Shown here: in pieces, positions 1 through 10,809 of the stretch
How the letters are laid out: each line of letters begins with the position of its first letter
Position numbering within the stretch: position 1 is the stretch's first letter
From: Antrodiella citrinella
Lineage: Eukaryota > Basidiomycota > Agaricomycetes > Polyporales > Steccherinaceae
Direction: 5' to 3'
Assembly: GCA_004802725.1 (NCBI GenBank)
Contig: SGPM01000223.1
Span: forward strand, 1 to 45,784
DNA: 45,784 nt
Notes under the pieces: model-generated
Database searches by the model: none
Told to the model about the DNA's origin: nothing
The model's input: only the letters and a program-made list of their open reading frames with translations
Translations under genes and position numbers: made by a program

Positions 1-509
1 GGTCCAGGAACTTGAGGAAGCATCACGAAGGGCAGTGTGAGGGCACGTGGTCATAGTTTTGTACACCGCTATTCCGCTGAAATATACTTTCAGCAGTGTC
101 CTCTGCGACTCATCTGTCATGTTGACACAAATCGCAGCTGTTCAGCCATTCCCTTGGACCGCTGCTCAGTAATTCTCTTTCAGTGTATGGCGTCACCAGT
201 TCTCGCGGAAAAGCGAAGCGGAGCATGTCGTACGGATTCACCCCATGTTCGAAGATTGTCATGCTCTTGACTACGTACTGCGCCTCGGAGCTCTCGTTCG
301 TAACCACAACCTCGAATGATGTACGCATCCAAATGATACTATCGTCTATTCTAAACATCATATTGACAACAAACCTTAAGGCGCGTGTTGGTTTCCCTCT
401 CCCCGCTACCCTCCGAAGAAGGTAGAAGGGAGAGGTACTTATCCCGAGGACCACGTAAAGGTCCGCGCCAGGACAGGTGGTTGCCCACCTGCCCTCCCTC
501 GAGGTAGGA
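1..509. other. Left edge, no supported gene
   Basis: No gene can be supported here. A minus-strand open frame runs from about 514 to 110 (134 codons) and ends in a stop, but it has no recognisable motif, and its upstream side runs directly into the degenerate array that starts near 510. It could be the last exon of a gene, since a donor-like AGAG/GTAAGT lies at its upstream edge on the minus strand, but no partner exon is visible. Confidence 0.4.
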
Positions 510-1290
510 AACACTTACCTCTGGCCGGAAAATAATCGAGAAATACTGACCTACCTTGAAGCGAACGACTTACCTTGAAACAGATCAACTTGAACATACC
601 TGAGACGACCTACCTTTGAGAAGAAGAGACGTACCTTCAAGCGATTTATCTTCTGACGGAAACGACTCACCTTCTAGAGACGCAGAAAGGAAAGACTTAC
701 CTCGAGAAAACTTACCTTGGAACGCACTCACCTTGAACTGACTTACTTCGAATTAAAGACGTACCTTGGACGACTTACCTTGATTGACTTACCTCGACAC
801 GACTTAGCAAAAAAAAGGACTTACCAAAAGACGTACCTCCTTACCTCCTCAGAGACGACTCACCTTGAAACGAATGACTTACCTTGATGCGACAGGCAGA
901 GAAAAGAAAGACATACCTCGGAGCAACTCACCTCGAGACGAGAACAGAAGGCGTACCTTGATGCGACTCACCTTGAAACCGACTCAGGAGAGAAGACGCA
1001 CCTTGATGAGGACGTACCTTGGAACGACAAACCCTCAAGAAACGACTCACCTAGACACGACACACCTCGACAAGGGAAGACGTACCTTGGCAAGACGTAT
1101 CTCGAAGCGACTCACCTCAGCACGACCCACCATCAACCTCCAAACTTACCTCTAAACGACATACACCCCGACCTGACGACAGACTCACCTTCACCAAACC
1201 TCGACGAATACCGACCTACGCTCCACCCCACCCTGCCCGGGTCCCAACCCCAGCCACCCTCAAGACAAGCCAACACTCACCTATATCCGA
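510..1290 (-). repeat. Degenerate minisatellite of splice-donor-like units (GTRAGTC...AAG)
   Basis: Read on the plus strand, the stretch is a chain of variants of ACTTACCTTGAAACG spaced about 13-30 bases apart. I count roughly 33 units, for example near 569, 631, 697, 711, 774, 859, 877, 928, 967, 1013, 1081, 1110 and 1144. On the minus strand each unit reads like TTCAAG/GTAAGTC, close to the eukaryotic 5' splice-site consensus, and successive units therefore look like GT...AG/GT...AG. Unit length varies and is not a multiple of three, so it is not a coding repeat. Scattered related units (ACTCACC) continue to about 1465. No intact gene on either side explains it. Confidence 0.75.
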
Positions 1291-1465
1291 CGACGGGACA
1301 CATGTCAGCCATATGTTCAACGACGAAGAGGATGACTGTGCTCACCTAAGCTTGACGAGACGTAAACGTAGGAGAGAGAATAGAATAGAGAGAGAAGGGA
1401 GCGCCTATAAGAGGAAGGGTCAGACGTGGATCGGATGGAGGAGCGGCAGGAGGGACTCACCGCGG

Positions 1466-2160
1466 ACCGGAGAAAGAAGCGGGGGAGGAGAGAGATGATG
1501 GTGGTTGAGAAGAAAGAGGGGTTGGAGGGTTGGAGGAGGGTTATATACCCAGTCGAAGGAGGGCTGACGGTCGTTGGGTTTGGGGCTGCAGAGCTGGCAT
1601 GCTGGGCAGCCGCTGTTATGGAGAGGTTATCACTCGAGAGGCTGACGATAGCCGATGCACGTACTCGGGCATTGTATTCGGTACTGTACGTACCAATGCC
1701 AGAGAATTTGGGCTACGTGTCTAACAGACCCATGACACCAGTGAGTGAGAAAGACTCGACCTTTTCTGTGAACGAGCTCGCTTTTGTGAACTTGTATACC
1801 TGCCAAATCTGGATCTACACGACAGTCTTCCGGCTTACCGATCGATTACGCCCCGAGCTTTATTTCCGAGCTTTTATTCTTTTGATTTATTCATTCGTGA
1901 ATAAATTCTAGCTACATAGTCGGTATCATGAATAGCGTCGATGTTTAATCCATTCCCTTCGTCCTCTCTGAGTTCGCCCAGTCTGAAACTACGACCTTTC
2001 ACCGCCTGACTCATGTCCACGACGGCAACATTCCCTTGTGTAAGATTGTGACAATGACCGTTCAAGAAGAGACTCAAAGAGAGACTGCAAGACTGCCATG
2101 CGTCGTGGCTGAAATGGGCATTCTCAGATCACCCCGACGAACCTGAGCCGTCCAAACACA
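1466..2160. other. Intergenic, no supported gene
   Basis: A plus-strand open frame of 161 codons (1426-1911) is present, but its start lies in a purine-rich, low-complexity stretch (about 1360-1550), and it shows no domain or splice pattern. I see no other feature. Confidence 0.35.
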
Positions 2161-2329
2161 GCATGTGCATATGCATGCGCCACAGCTGTCTCACAGTTAT
2201 CTCAGGCTCCGCATTCACATAAAGTACTGCCTACGACGCGGCGCGCAGGTTGAAGAGTCAAGACAGGTCCGCCGGATACGCCCTCAGTTCGGTTGCCATT
2301 CAAGTTGCAAACACCTGCACACCTTCCAA

Positions 2330-2560
2330 AAGACGGTGCAGGACTTGGCAGCAAACCCCGGACACTCGTTCCTCACTTTGGGCGTACTAGGGGCCCTTGT
2401 CGTCCTGTTCACCCCTTTGGTCTACTCGCATTGGCTTCGCTGCTGCGACCCCATCGAGGTCCGAGAAGTGGGATGCGATGTATGTGTGGTGGGGTCAGGC
2501 GTTGAGAGCATTCCTCCAAGGCGAGTGTACGATGGATCTGAAGCCCGTCCAACCTCTTGA
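2330..2560 (+). pseudogene. Relic of a small four-TM protein family (copy 1)
   Basis: One frame reads a hydrophobic segment followed by GALVVLFTPLVYSHW (about 2380-2440). The continuation typical of the intact relative at 10810-11517 lies in a different frame: EKWDAMYVWWGQALRAFL (about 2463-2516), which matches EWDVVYAWWNWAPRDVLRRL of that gene. The frame switch near 2450-2463 shows a frameshift between the last membrane helix and the WWN tail. The upstream two-thirds of the gene is not recognisable. It belongs with the relic at 10580-10790 and the intact gene at 10810. More distantly it resembles the gene at 17485, which shares GALVV..TP..Y..W. Confidence 0.6.
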
Positions 2561-3163
2561 TATTGAAATGATCGCTTACTGTAATATATGTTTGGGGTAA
2601 TGTGCGGAATTTCATAGTATTTCCATGCCTCTACTGGCCCAACTAAAGTCATGACATGGACAAGGCCATATTTTCGTTTGTACGATCTATGAAATACACC
2701 TTCTCTGTTGCTGACCGGTGACAACCAGTCCTTTGAAATACCCAATATATGACATTGACAAGACAGCGCATGCCAATGTTGTGCCAATGAATGCCAAGCG
2801 AGTCAACAGGACAACAGCACGGTGGTTATTGTGAGCTACGTATATACACAGCAAATGTAAGCTATCCACAGAGGGTACGGACCAAAAAGTATTTGAATCA
2901 TCTACAAGGCGGGTAAAGACTGACGTGCAAGCACAACTTCAAGCAACACAGAGCTTAAGCTTATTAGCAATCCCCCACACAGAAACGGACCCGAGCCGCC
3001 CAGACGGGAGGGATGCAGAAAGGACGAAAAAAGAGGCGAATACGTTATAAGTATATCTTACGGTGAAGTAAAGTGGATCGTTTTGAGAGAGGAGGAATGA
3101 ATCCAGACCGAGAATAGCAGGAAAGAGAGAGGGGGTAGTACAACAGTTGCGAGCAATGTATGT
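2561..3163. other. Intergenic, nothing recognised
   Basis: The open frames here are short and on the minus strand only (about 2422-2869 and 2939-3202). None has recognisable motifs. The right part adjoins the leader-like dispersed repeat at 3164. Confidence 0.3.
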
Positions 3164-3290
3164 GCAGCGAAGTTGAGATTGGGGTGGATATAAAGGAAGC
3201 ATTGCAAGATGGATGGTTTACGGGCCCTAAATGAGTGATACATTGTCCGAGATGAGGCGAGAATTTCATTAGCCAGCGCGCACGCGCGGC
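3164..3290 (-). repeat. Dispersed leader-like repeat, copy A
   Basis: On the minus strand this segment carries GCGTGCGCGCTGG, then TGTATCACTCATTTAGGGC, a CCGTAAACCATCCAT block, and CAACTTCGCTGC. The same blocks occur in the same order on the plus strand at 10477-10553. Copy A has two extra stretches of about 25 bases between the blocks, one including a TTTATATCC (TATA-like) string. In copy B the repeat lies directly upstream of a four-TM-family relic, so it may be an old promoter/5' leader that was duplicated with that family. Confidence 0.7.
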
Positions 3291-3618
3291 GACACAGCGA
3301 AGTTTTGAATTTGACGGCGAGAGGTAGGGGAAGAGGGGGGGGAACCCGAAAGAATAGAAGAGAGTGGAGGAACAGGTCAGATCGCGGACGCCGGCAGCGT
3401 CACCCTGTCTCGTTTCCCTAGCCCAAGACCGCGGAAGATCTTCCCTACGGAATGTTGTCCACTCGGTTCCCGACTGAGTGTGTGAGTGGGGAAAGCAGCG
3501 ACAGAATCTTTTGGATCCACCGAGTACTGTGTGCGCAGGAACAGATACGCCACCTCAGCGGCAGCTGGTTCCGATGACTACGGGAAAGCGGAAGAAACGT
3601 CAGAATACGAGACAACGG

Positions 3619-4653
3619 TTAATTGGTGGAGACAGGACTCACGAAACACCCCGGCTTGGAATCCATCGTGGCGTGGTAGGGTGCAGGCAAGGCCAGGGCC
3701 GACAGGGCTTCGGAGGGTGCGTTCCCGACGTAAACCCCCGACGTCCAATTCGACGCGACGACGCCCGTCTGGATGGGGGAATGCAGCACCGGCTCGTCCT
3801 CGTCCTCGCTCTCCTCACTCTCCGCCTCCTCCGTCTCGTCCTCCTCCGTCACCCGCTCCAGCTCATTCGACCCCCGCGAGACACCACCGTTCTGAGGTTC
3901 CCGTTTGACGGCAGCGTTGTAGCACACGTCGGCGTAGACGGAGAACGGGTTGCACAGCAACGCCTCGTCGATCCCGTGGAGACATGTCGCCAAGTCTGGA
4001 TCTGCAGATGAGTACGCGTACAGCCGCAGGAGGTCGTCAGGATGCCGGCGCGGCGAGGGCGGTGATGGAGGTGATATGAGCTGGGGCTGCTTTAGCGCGG
4101 ACGTGGACGGCGCATGATCTGCTGGATCAACGGGTGCGTCGTGGAGTGTGGCGGAGGTGGAGTCGGTGTCTGCGTCGGACACGCATAAGTTTTCGTCGTC
4201 GTCTTCATCGTCGAAGGGCTCGTCGTCGGAGCCCGAGTCTGATTCGGAGTCGTCCCAGAGACTCTGGAGCTCCGCGGGCGAGGGCGCTCGAATGGAGCCG
4301 TATCCGAGGGAGAGGGAGTCTTCGGTGGTGGTGCATGTCGAGTTGCGGTACAGCCGGCGCACGTCGTCTTGTGTGAGGGGGATTTCTGGACCTGGCTCGT
4401 ACAGCCATTCAGGCATCAACTGCGTGTCAGGAAGAAGACATGTCAGAGCCCGTCAGATTGGTGCAGAGAAAGTTTGAACCGAGGCGAAATAACGCACATC
4501 TGAGTCCATCGCAGGGAGTTCCAACGTGAAATCGGTCGAGGCGGTAGGCATCCTGTCCATATCGTCGTGAAGAGGGAGGTAGAGCAAAGGAAAAGTCGTA
4601 AAGGATGGAGGAGGAAGAGAGAAGAGGGAGACCACCGAGGAAGGAACAGTCAC
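3619..4653 (-). CDS. Acidic low-complexity protein, unknown function
   Basis: I do not recognise this protein. Two exons fit: exon 1 ends at 4498 (…ELPAMDSD) and exon 2 runs 4419-3619. They are separated by a 78-nt GT-AG intron (4497-4420) whose removal keeps the frame, so exon 2 opens with LMPEWLYEPGPEIPLTQDD. The start is uncertain: ATG at about 4653 (MTVPSS…) or the internal ATG at about 4562 (MDRMPT…). The main part (267 residues) has an acidic Ser/Asp/Glu tract near its residues 50-80 (DSESDSGSDDEPFDDEDDDE), a Pro/Ser run, a more conserved-looking stretch around YAYSSADPDLATCLHGIDEALL, and a second acidic run (EETEEAESEESEDEDEP). No signal peptide or TM segment is seen. Upstream to about 4990 there may be a spliced 5' leader. 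Confidence 0.6.
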
Positions 4654-4989
4654 GGTGTGGGACAGAACGCTCGAGGACCGCTGGACCGGAATCCTGGCCA
4701 GAGATTTAATAGATCAGCGTCACTCTCAGGGTCTTTCGGACGCCGCGAGTACACCGAGCATCGACAGAAGTCTATCGCGAAACATACCTGAATGATGCGG
4801 AACTGGGGTTGAGAACGAGGAAGAGGCAGAGCGTGTGTTGAGCACCGCGAATGAGGAAGACCAACAGCTTCGGATGATTCCAAACTCGAAACGATGTTGC
4901 TATAATCAGAGTCGTGGCGATATGACGGACACGACACAGGGTATTTATTCGACAGCGTCCTCGTATGTTTTATCCTCGGCGACCACATG

Positions 4990-5525
4990 CAATGCGCGCG
5001 TCCATGCCTACTAAGTAGCTGCTACTAGGTCAATGTGGCTCGAATTTAGTCGTATTCTCCATGCCGGCGGTATGATAGCGACTCTTTTTGTACAGATCGA
5101 GATCGTGCACTCACATGCAGGCTCACATGGCGATATCGCAACGGCCATTCCGACTCCGGTCGTCCCTGCTCCTCCACCTCGTATCAGGGCCGACCAGGGC
5201 AAGCGTGCTGGGATCTGACAACCAAATGAATTGTGGGTGCGCATGTTTAGTATGTATACAGCAATGCGTAGCAACGAAAGAGAAAGCAGCAGTCCGGGGG
5301 CTTGCGAGGGAACGTGAAAGGGCAGATGGAAATGAAAGATGATGCAATCATGCAAGACAAACAATAACTAGATGGGCGGGCTCCTTCGCCTGCAGAAAAC
5401 AAAAAGAGCAACGAGAGGCCTGGGTTCAGAGAACGCTCCGCGTAGAACGACGTGAAACCCGGATAACGGTCGACATGGGGGCCAGAAGGAGGTAGTTGGG
5501 ACGTGTCAATGGTCGTTGCTGGCTT
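4990..5525. other. Intergenic, nothing recognised
   Basis: This separates two minus-strand genes. It holds the probable promoter of the 4653 gene on the left and the 3' side of the next gene's terminator region on the right. Overlapping open frames on both strands have no motifs. Confidence 0.3.
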
Positions 5526-6647
5526 CTACGACACCTGTGGAAGGGCAGCCATGCTTTTCCGCTTGAAGCTCAGACGCGACGTCAGTTCCTTCGCCTTCGC
5601 CATCCACGACGAGCTCGCATCCAGCTTGGGCGCCGACTGTTGCCGCTTCACACCCTGCGGGGCCTGTACGGTGCTTTTCACCACCGTTGCCTGTGGTGTC
5701 TCGTTGCCCGCACCGGGTTCCTCGTGGTGTTCCACTGTGGCTTCCTGGACGGCAACGCCAATGATAAAGTTGCCTGTGGTGTTTGTGGTGAGAACGTCCC
5801 GCGAGCGCGTGCGTACCCGGGACAGTCGCTGCGAGATGGCCTTGGAGATGGTCTGTCTTCCTGTAATGGTCGCCATCGTCGTCGAATGCCCGTGGTCTTC
5901 GACTTGAAGCACGGGGTCCTCCGATGCAGAGGCCAGCGAGTCGGCGCTCCCGTGCTGCTTGAACTCGTCAGTACGTGAACATGCCAAGAGATCAAGGGTC
6001 TACGAACATTGGTGGTTTGTACACTGTACATTTGCGGGGGATGGTGATTGACGAGCGAGGACGAGCGTGATGGACGAGCGGATGGCGGCGATAAGGGGGT
6101 GCCAATGTCTGGATATGAGTCTGTTCCCTGTGGCGGAGAGAAGATGTATCAGTATCACACCTGGTCTCCACAACAACCCATGAGAAGAACATGCGGAATG
6201 CAAAGAGCATCAATGCGTTCGGACGAAATACGACCTTCTGCAGCAACAGATGCACCTACAGCACATAAAAGCATAAACGTGAAACTCACCATTCCGAACC
6301 TCGAAACCGATACGCTTCCTCTTCTCCGTTGGCGCGTCCCCGCCGCAGACACCGTCGCAAGCGGCGAGGGCGAAACAGGTGAAGGCATGCTGTCGTCCGC
6401 CTCGAGCTGGGATGCCGCCGCGTCCGCTTTAGCTTCCTGCAGCAACTCTGCCTCCATCTCCACCCGCCGCGCGTGCGCCTCCGCCTCCTCCGCGCGTCGC
6501 AGGCTCTCTGCCTCGACGCGTTCGAATATCTGTCGTGATACGGTGTGGTGTGAGTACTGAGTCGGCGCGTCTTGGCTGGAATGATGCCACGTGTGCGCTG
6601 CGTACCTTCTCAATCATGTCGGTTCGGTCTGCGATCTTCGAGGCCAT
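5526..6647 (-). CDS. Coiled-coil protein with Ser/Arg-rich region, unknown function
   Basis: I do not recognise the family. A three-exon model keeps frame throughout: 6647-6606 (MASKIADRTDMIEK), 6529-6290 and 5963-5526, giving 239 residues. Exon 2 opens with a strongly helical, charged segment (IFERVEAESLRRAEEAEAHA…, predicted coiled coil over about residues 15-65). It is followed by SPVSPSPL and an RRRGSVSVSRFG block that looks like a basic phosphosite patch. Exon 3 is Ser/Thr-rich with basic clusters (SQRLSRVRTRSRD) and ends SFKRKSMAALPQVS. The second intron (6289-5964, 326 nt) is unusually long for this window, so a small exon may be hidden in it. No TM segment or signal peptide is seen in this model. 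Confidence 0.55.
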
Positions 6648-6656
6648 GGTGGGCAA

Positions 6657-8246
6657 CGTTCGTCACCAAAACTCGACACGTCGGGCACACGTCGGTAGGC
6701 GGTGAGGGTGGATACGCAAGCCAAGAGGAGGGCGCAACTTGGGGCGCAATGTCTAGTGCGTCGGCTGCCAAATTACGGCGCGCTTATGTTATGTAGTACG
6801 CGTCGAAGTGTCGAGCAGAACGTCCAGGTATCCAGGTGCTCACGAAGGTGCGTAAGTATGTGTATGTGTATAGGACCGTGAAGACTGAAGTGCAGACGGG
6901 CAGGGCGTAGAGTGGATCACAAGAGTCTCAAACCGGGCTCAGTCAAACACATCCATCTTTCTATATGTTTTCGTGTTGGAACCCTGTTGGAACCAACCTG
7001 TTCCAGAATATCCTGAAATCACTGCAGTGCTCGCCCGTCCGAATTTACATTTTTGGGGGGGAGGACGCTTAGCCGCAGTGATGATGAAGCTGTCGTCGTT
7101 GATGGATGAGGGGAGAGCTGATCCCAAGATGGGCTGGAAGCTTCCCTTGGAATGCTTTCCCGTGTGTGGCCTCTGCTTTCGAATATTCGAATCTCGAGCA
7201 CGGACGAGCCAGAACGCTGGAAGGTTGCTGGAAGCTTTTTTTATTTCACCTCGTTCCTGTCGATCCGTCCAACACCAACTGTGGCGAAGAGCTATTTCAT
7301 GGAGAAGGAGGGAGATATGCAATCTCCAATTGTTGCGGGGACGATCAAAACGCCTGGGTGTTTTCCCAGGAATGTGCATTCTGACCAAGTCCGAACCTTG
7401 TTTTGCTGCTGCTTGTTCTCATTAACATAATAATCAACATCAGTGAGAATCGATGTAAAGTCCGAGACAGCTATCGCGGAGCCGTCAGGGGAAACCTGAG
7501 CAGCAGCGCAAACGTTATGTTGCTTTGTTCTCGGGGCCTTTGAAAGTTCCCGACCAGACCGGCCAGGTACGACATATTGGTCTCTGCTGAGATCAGAACG
7601 GAATCATCAACTCAATTGACCAGACGCAAACCTTGACAAGATTTTGGCAAGAATCAACATTCTCAATGTGCTTGATAGCGTAGAACATCCTGGATCACCT
7701 CAAGCCGGTGAAGGAGGGTGCAGCCAAGACGCAGCACAGTCATGGTTGCAGCGTCGCGCAAGATCGTGAACGTACACTTGGATGTATGTATACGAGCTCG
7801 CAATCGGACATCTGCGTAGCCAGGAGTCGTCCGCGCCGCAAGTGAGCTCATCGGACGTGCAAAGTGCTGTACATATTCACCCACCTCAGATTCGTGATGG
7901 ATCTGGTGGCTGCCCTGTAGCACCGCCATCACACGCATCATGAGCACGGAGGCTCGGAACAGTGTTTATAACTTTGTTACTCTATGCAGACCCGTTCGCA
8001 GTGATGCAGCCTGCATGACATCCAGGGCAGGGACAATGCAGGACCACGCCCAAGGGGGGAATAGATTCAGGCTGGACGAAGACAGATCCAGCGACCACCT
8101 CGTGATAAAAAATCGTCGTCGTCGGTGTTGAAGATTCTGGTATCATGAGATGAGATGAACCTAATCATGGCAACAAACACATGAGGAACACGATAACACG
8201 ATCGTCAAACCACGCACGCACGCACCTTACTGCACATAGCACCCAA
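6657..8246. other. 1.6 kb without a supported gene
   Basis: Overlapping open frames occur on both strands around 6939-7430 and a minus frame at 7663-7947. None has motifs, matching splice sites or a convincing start. An imperfect direct duplication, TTGGAACCCTGTTGGAACC, lies near 6974. This is either spacer or a highly diverged gene. Confidence 0.35.
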
Positions 8247-9152
8247 CTACACACGAATGTACTGTCCAATCACTTTCTTGAAAGTGTCAAACGTCTCCGT
8301 GCCCAACACCGCGAATACAAGATTATCAAACGACCCTGCGAACCGCGCCCCAGGCACGAGCAGCAAGTCCACCCATATCTTCGCAACTGTGGACACGTCG
8401 TTCCGGAACACGCCAGTCCCGAAGCTCCCCAGCACGACGTCCTTCACACCCTGGGTCTCAAACAGATACAGGATCCTCCCCATCCGCTCACGCATCGCCG
8501 CCTCGATCTTAACCTCCTCCTTCGCGCCCGCCGTGCGGCCCCACAATGTCTGCCTCGCCCGCCCAGCGTTGACCGCAGCACAGGTGAGGATGTCCACCTT
8601 GAGCGGCTCCGCCCAGTCGCCGCGGTCGTCTTTCATGAGCACGACGCCGGGCGAGTAGATCATCGCGTGCGAGTAGTACCCGCCCTTCGCGTTGCGGTTG
8701 TGCGTGGTGTAGAATTGCTGGGCGGTGCTCGTCTGGAGCGTGGCGTAAAGCGAGGAGGAGCGTGCGAGGGATTCTTCTTGCGCTTGTGCGCCGGAGCGGA
8801 ACCCGCCGCCTGCTTTCATCGCGGATGCGAAGTTGAGCACGCCGATCTTCTGTGGGGAGGTGCCGTGCATGCTTGCGAGAAGCCTTGAGCCTTCTAATGT
8901 GGAGATCTCGACGAGAGAGACGTTGTTGGGCAGTGCTGGAGTGGGGGCTTGCGAAGAGGACCATGTTGAGAGTAAAGAGTCTGGGGCGTAATAACGCGTC
9001 CCTCGCTTTGACGATACAATATCGTCCTTGATGTCGTAGGCCAGATAGGATCCAGCATCGACCGCGTCAAGGGTAGATTCTGCTATCTTCCGCAGAGCTA
9101 CACGTCTAGGATCGTCGTGAGGTTTCGGCTCTTCCAGTTGTGACGGAGACAT
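8247..9152 (-). CDS. Bacterial-type poly(ADP-ribose) glycohydrolase (TIGR02452/DUF2263 family)
   Basis: A single exon of 301 codons starts at ATG 9152. Known of the family: microbial-type PARGs are macrodomain-fold enzymes that hydrolyse the ribose-ribose bonds of poly(ADP-ribose), and the signature is GGG-X6-8-QEE with the second Glu catalytic. Seen here: AGGGFRSGAQAQEESLARSS at about residues 112-131 matches it exactly. The N-terminal helix block RRVALRKIAESTLDAVDAGSY (residues 16-36) is the family's usual microbial-PARG N-terminal region. The later VLGSFGTGVFRND (about 240-252) fits the macrodomain glycine loop that binds the phosphates. Length is normal for the family. No targeting signal is evident. 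It is unlinked in function to its neighbours. Inference: it removes or trims ADP-ribose polymers, perhaps during DNA-damage responses. Confidence 0.9.
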   Translation of the reverse strand: MSPSQLEEPKPHDDPRRVALRKIAESTLDAVDAGSYLAYDIKDDIVSSKRGTRYYAPDSLLSTWSSSQAPTPALPNNVSLVEISTLEGSRLLASMHGTSPQKIGVLNFASAMKAGGGFRSGAQAQEESLARSSSLYATLQTSTAQQFYTTHNRNAKGGYYSHAMIYSPGVVLMKDDRGDWAEPLKVDILTCAAVNAGRARQTLWGRTAGAKEEVKIEAAMRERMGRILYLFETQGVKDVVLGSFGTGVFRNDVSTVAKIWVDLLLVPGARFAGSFDNLVFAVLGTETFDTFKKVIGQYIRV

Positions 9153-9440
9153 GTTGCTGCAAACTTGATTTGTATCTATACTGATGCTTTATGGAAGTTG
9201 CTGAAATCTACTCACGACGATTGAACCGTCTATGTAGGTGCAGATGTCGGCCACGGACACGATACATGAGGCATGGTGACTGTAGTTGTGTGAGAAGTGA
9301 GTCAAGCTGCGCAGACGCCCACTCAATGAAGTAGTAGTAGCCATAAAAAGATGTCTTAGCCTTTTCTCTCAAAACGAGCCATGACTTGCTTTCGAATGCG
9401 TCGATACGTGCAAATAGAAAGATAGATTATGCAAGCTGTG

Positions 9441-10243
9441 CTATTGTACCCACCCATGTTTGTTCAAGACCTTCGCCCACTGCTGCCCATAAAACGCCTG
9501 ATACATCGCCTGTTTCATATGCCACAGCGACATATCCTCCTTCCCCCACATTTTCGCATCCTTTTCTAAGTCCACCCAGAATGTGCCCGTGAACCCCTCA
9601 GGCACCACAATCACCTCCTTCTCATTCCGCCCTCTTCTCAACGTGCACAGCGACATCGGGATGACCTTCCCTCGGTCCCGGAGGTGGTGCACGGTTTGCA
9701 CGATGAGTGACTTCTTTGCGAGGGAACCGGTGGCGGCTTGGGCGGTCTGGAGAGCTTTTGGAGTGGGTATCACGTAGAGTCGGCGGACTTGGCGTGACGC
9801 TGCGCCGAGGATGAGGGCGCTGAGGCCTACGCCGAGCATCATCTGGCCCATAGCGAAGGTACCACGGTGCCATACCGGCCTGAGCACGTACTTTGGTTCT
9901 TCTGCGTCTTCGTCTCCCTTCGTGTCATTGGGTTTCCCGGCTTTCGACTTTGATTTGGCGGGCTTCTCGAGCTCGGTCCAGTGATCCCACGTCAGCTCAC
10001 AGGCGTAGGCACTTCATACAAATCGCAGTTAGATACTCTTTTGGAGGAGAATGAGTTTCATGACACGAACGTTACGATGAGGTTGACGCATACCAGAGGA
10101 TACGTCCATCGCGTCCACCAGACGGGTTTTCGGTCGTACAAGGGCTTGATGGTTTCGAGTGAGGGTATCCCTTGGCGCGATAGGGAGTCACTGGGGAATA
10201 GTACTGTGCGCAGATGCGCTGCACGCGACCGGATGGCCTGCAT
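9441..10243 (-). CDS. Probable mitochondrial membrane protein, TMEM223-like topology
   Basis: Two exons are proposed: 10243-10094 (MQAIRSRAAHLRTVLFPSD…) and 9995-9441, with a 98-nt intron that contains a CTAAC branch-site-like string; removal keeps frame and gives 234 residues. The N-terminus is basic and Ser/Arg-rich, as expected of a mitochondrial presequence. A Lys-rich linker (KPAKSKSKAGKPND) follows. One clear hydrophobic helix, GQMMLGVGLSALILGAA, lies at about residues 98-114, then a soluble C-terminal domain with VVPEGFTGTFWVDLEKDAK. The topology (short N-terminus, membrane part, C-terminal beta-like domain) recalls TMEM223-type proteins, but I cannot show homology. The stop at 9441 sits right after a GTGGGT string that could be another donor, so the C-terminus is provisional. 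Confidence 0.55.
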
Positions 10244-10476
10244 ACCACCTCTCTGCACGTTCGAACCAAGTGTTGAAGAAAAGGCTTCGTGAATAAGGGA
10301 ACTTGAACTTGAAAGCTTGAACTTGAAGGACCGAGAAAGGCCAGCAGGGAGGTATTGACGAGATAAGATAAGATCTTGATCTGACTCTCTGCTGTCTCTC
10401 TCCTCTCGTCGTTCGGGTTTCTTCCTCCCTTCCCCCACCTGTCGTCTGCTCAAATTCAAAACGTCGCTGTGTCGTC

Positions 10477-10553
10477 ACGCGTGCGCGCTGGCCAATGTAT
10501 CACTCATTTAGGGCCCGTAAATCATCCATCCCAATTTCAACTTCGCTGCGTTC
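10477..10553 (+). repeat. Dispersed leader-like repeat, copy B
   Basis: This shares its blocks, in the same order but on the opposite strand, with 3164-3290: CGTGCGCGCTGG, TGTATCACTCATTTAGGGC, CCGTAAATCATCCAT and CAACTTCGCTGC. Copy B is shorter by two internal deletions. It lies between the minus-strand gene starting at 10243 and the four-TM relic at 10580. Confidence 0.7.
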
Positions 10554-10579
10554 CCCTACTCTACACTCCGTGCTTGGAT

Positions 10580-10790
10580 AGCAGTGTTGAGCGCTGGGAC
10601 GTAGTCTACGTGTGGTGGAACCAGATGCCCAGAACGGTCTTTCGTAGTATTGCGGATGCGAGGATGCGGAAAGTAGGGCTCACAGGCAGGCTGGATGATG
10701 TTCGAGTTGAAGAGGACCCAGATGGCAGGCTTGAGCGGCGGAAGCCTCTTGCATCGCTGGACGATCCCCCAAAGACGCCGACGCTCATCT
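10580..10790 (+). pseudogene. Relic of the four-TM protein family (copy 2, C-terminal tail only)
   Basis: ERWDVVYVWWNQMPRTVF (from about 10590), with the following SIADARMRKVG…, matches EWDVVYAWWNWAPRDVLRRL of the intact neighbour 10810-11517. The membrane helices that should precede it are missing; instead the leader-like repeat (10477-10553) abuts it, suggesting an internal deletion that fused a promoter/leader to the tail. The frame stays open to 10837 and overlaps the start of the next gene. Confidence 0.6.
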
Positions 10791-10809
10791 GCCGGGCGGT
10801 ACACCCCTC

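Noticed and set aside
865..1155. Open frame of 96 codons with repeated TYL/THLD residues
   Set aside because: It lies inside the degenerate donor-like array; unit spacing is not a multiple of three, so the apparent peptide repeat is a by-product.
6973..7425. 150-codon plus-strand frame with overlapping frames on both strands
   Set aside because: Three frames are open over the same stretch, none with motifs or splice context; most likely chance.
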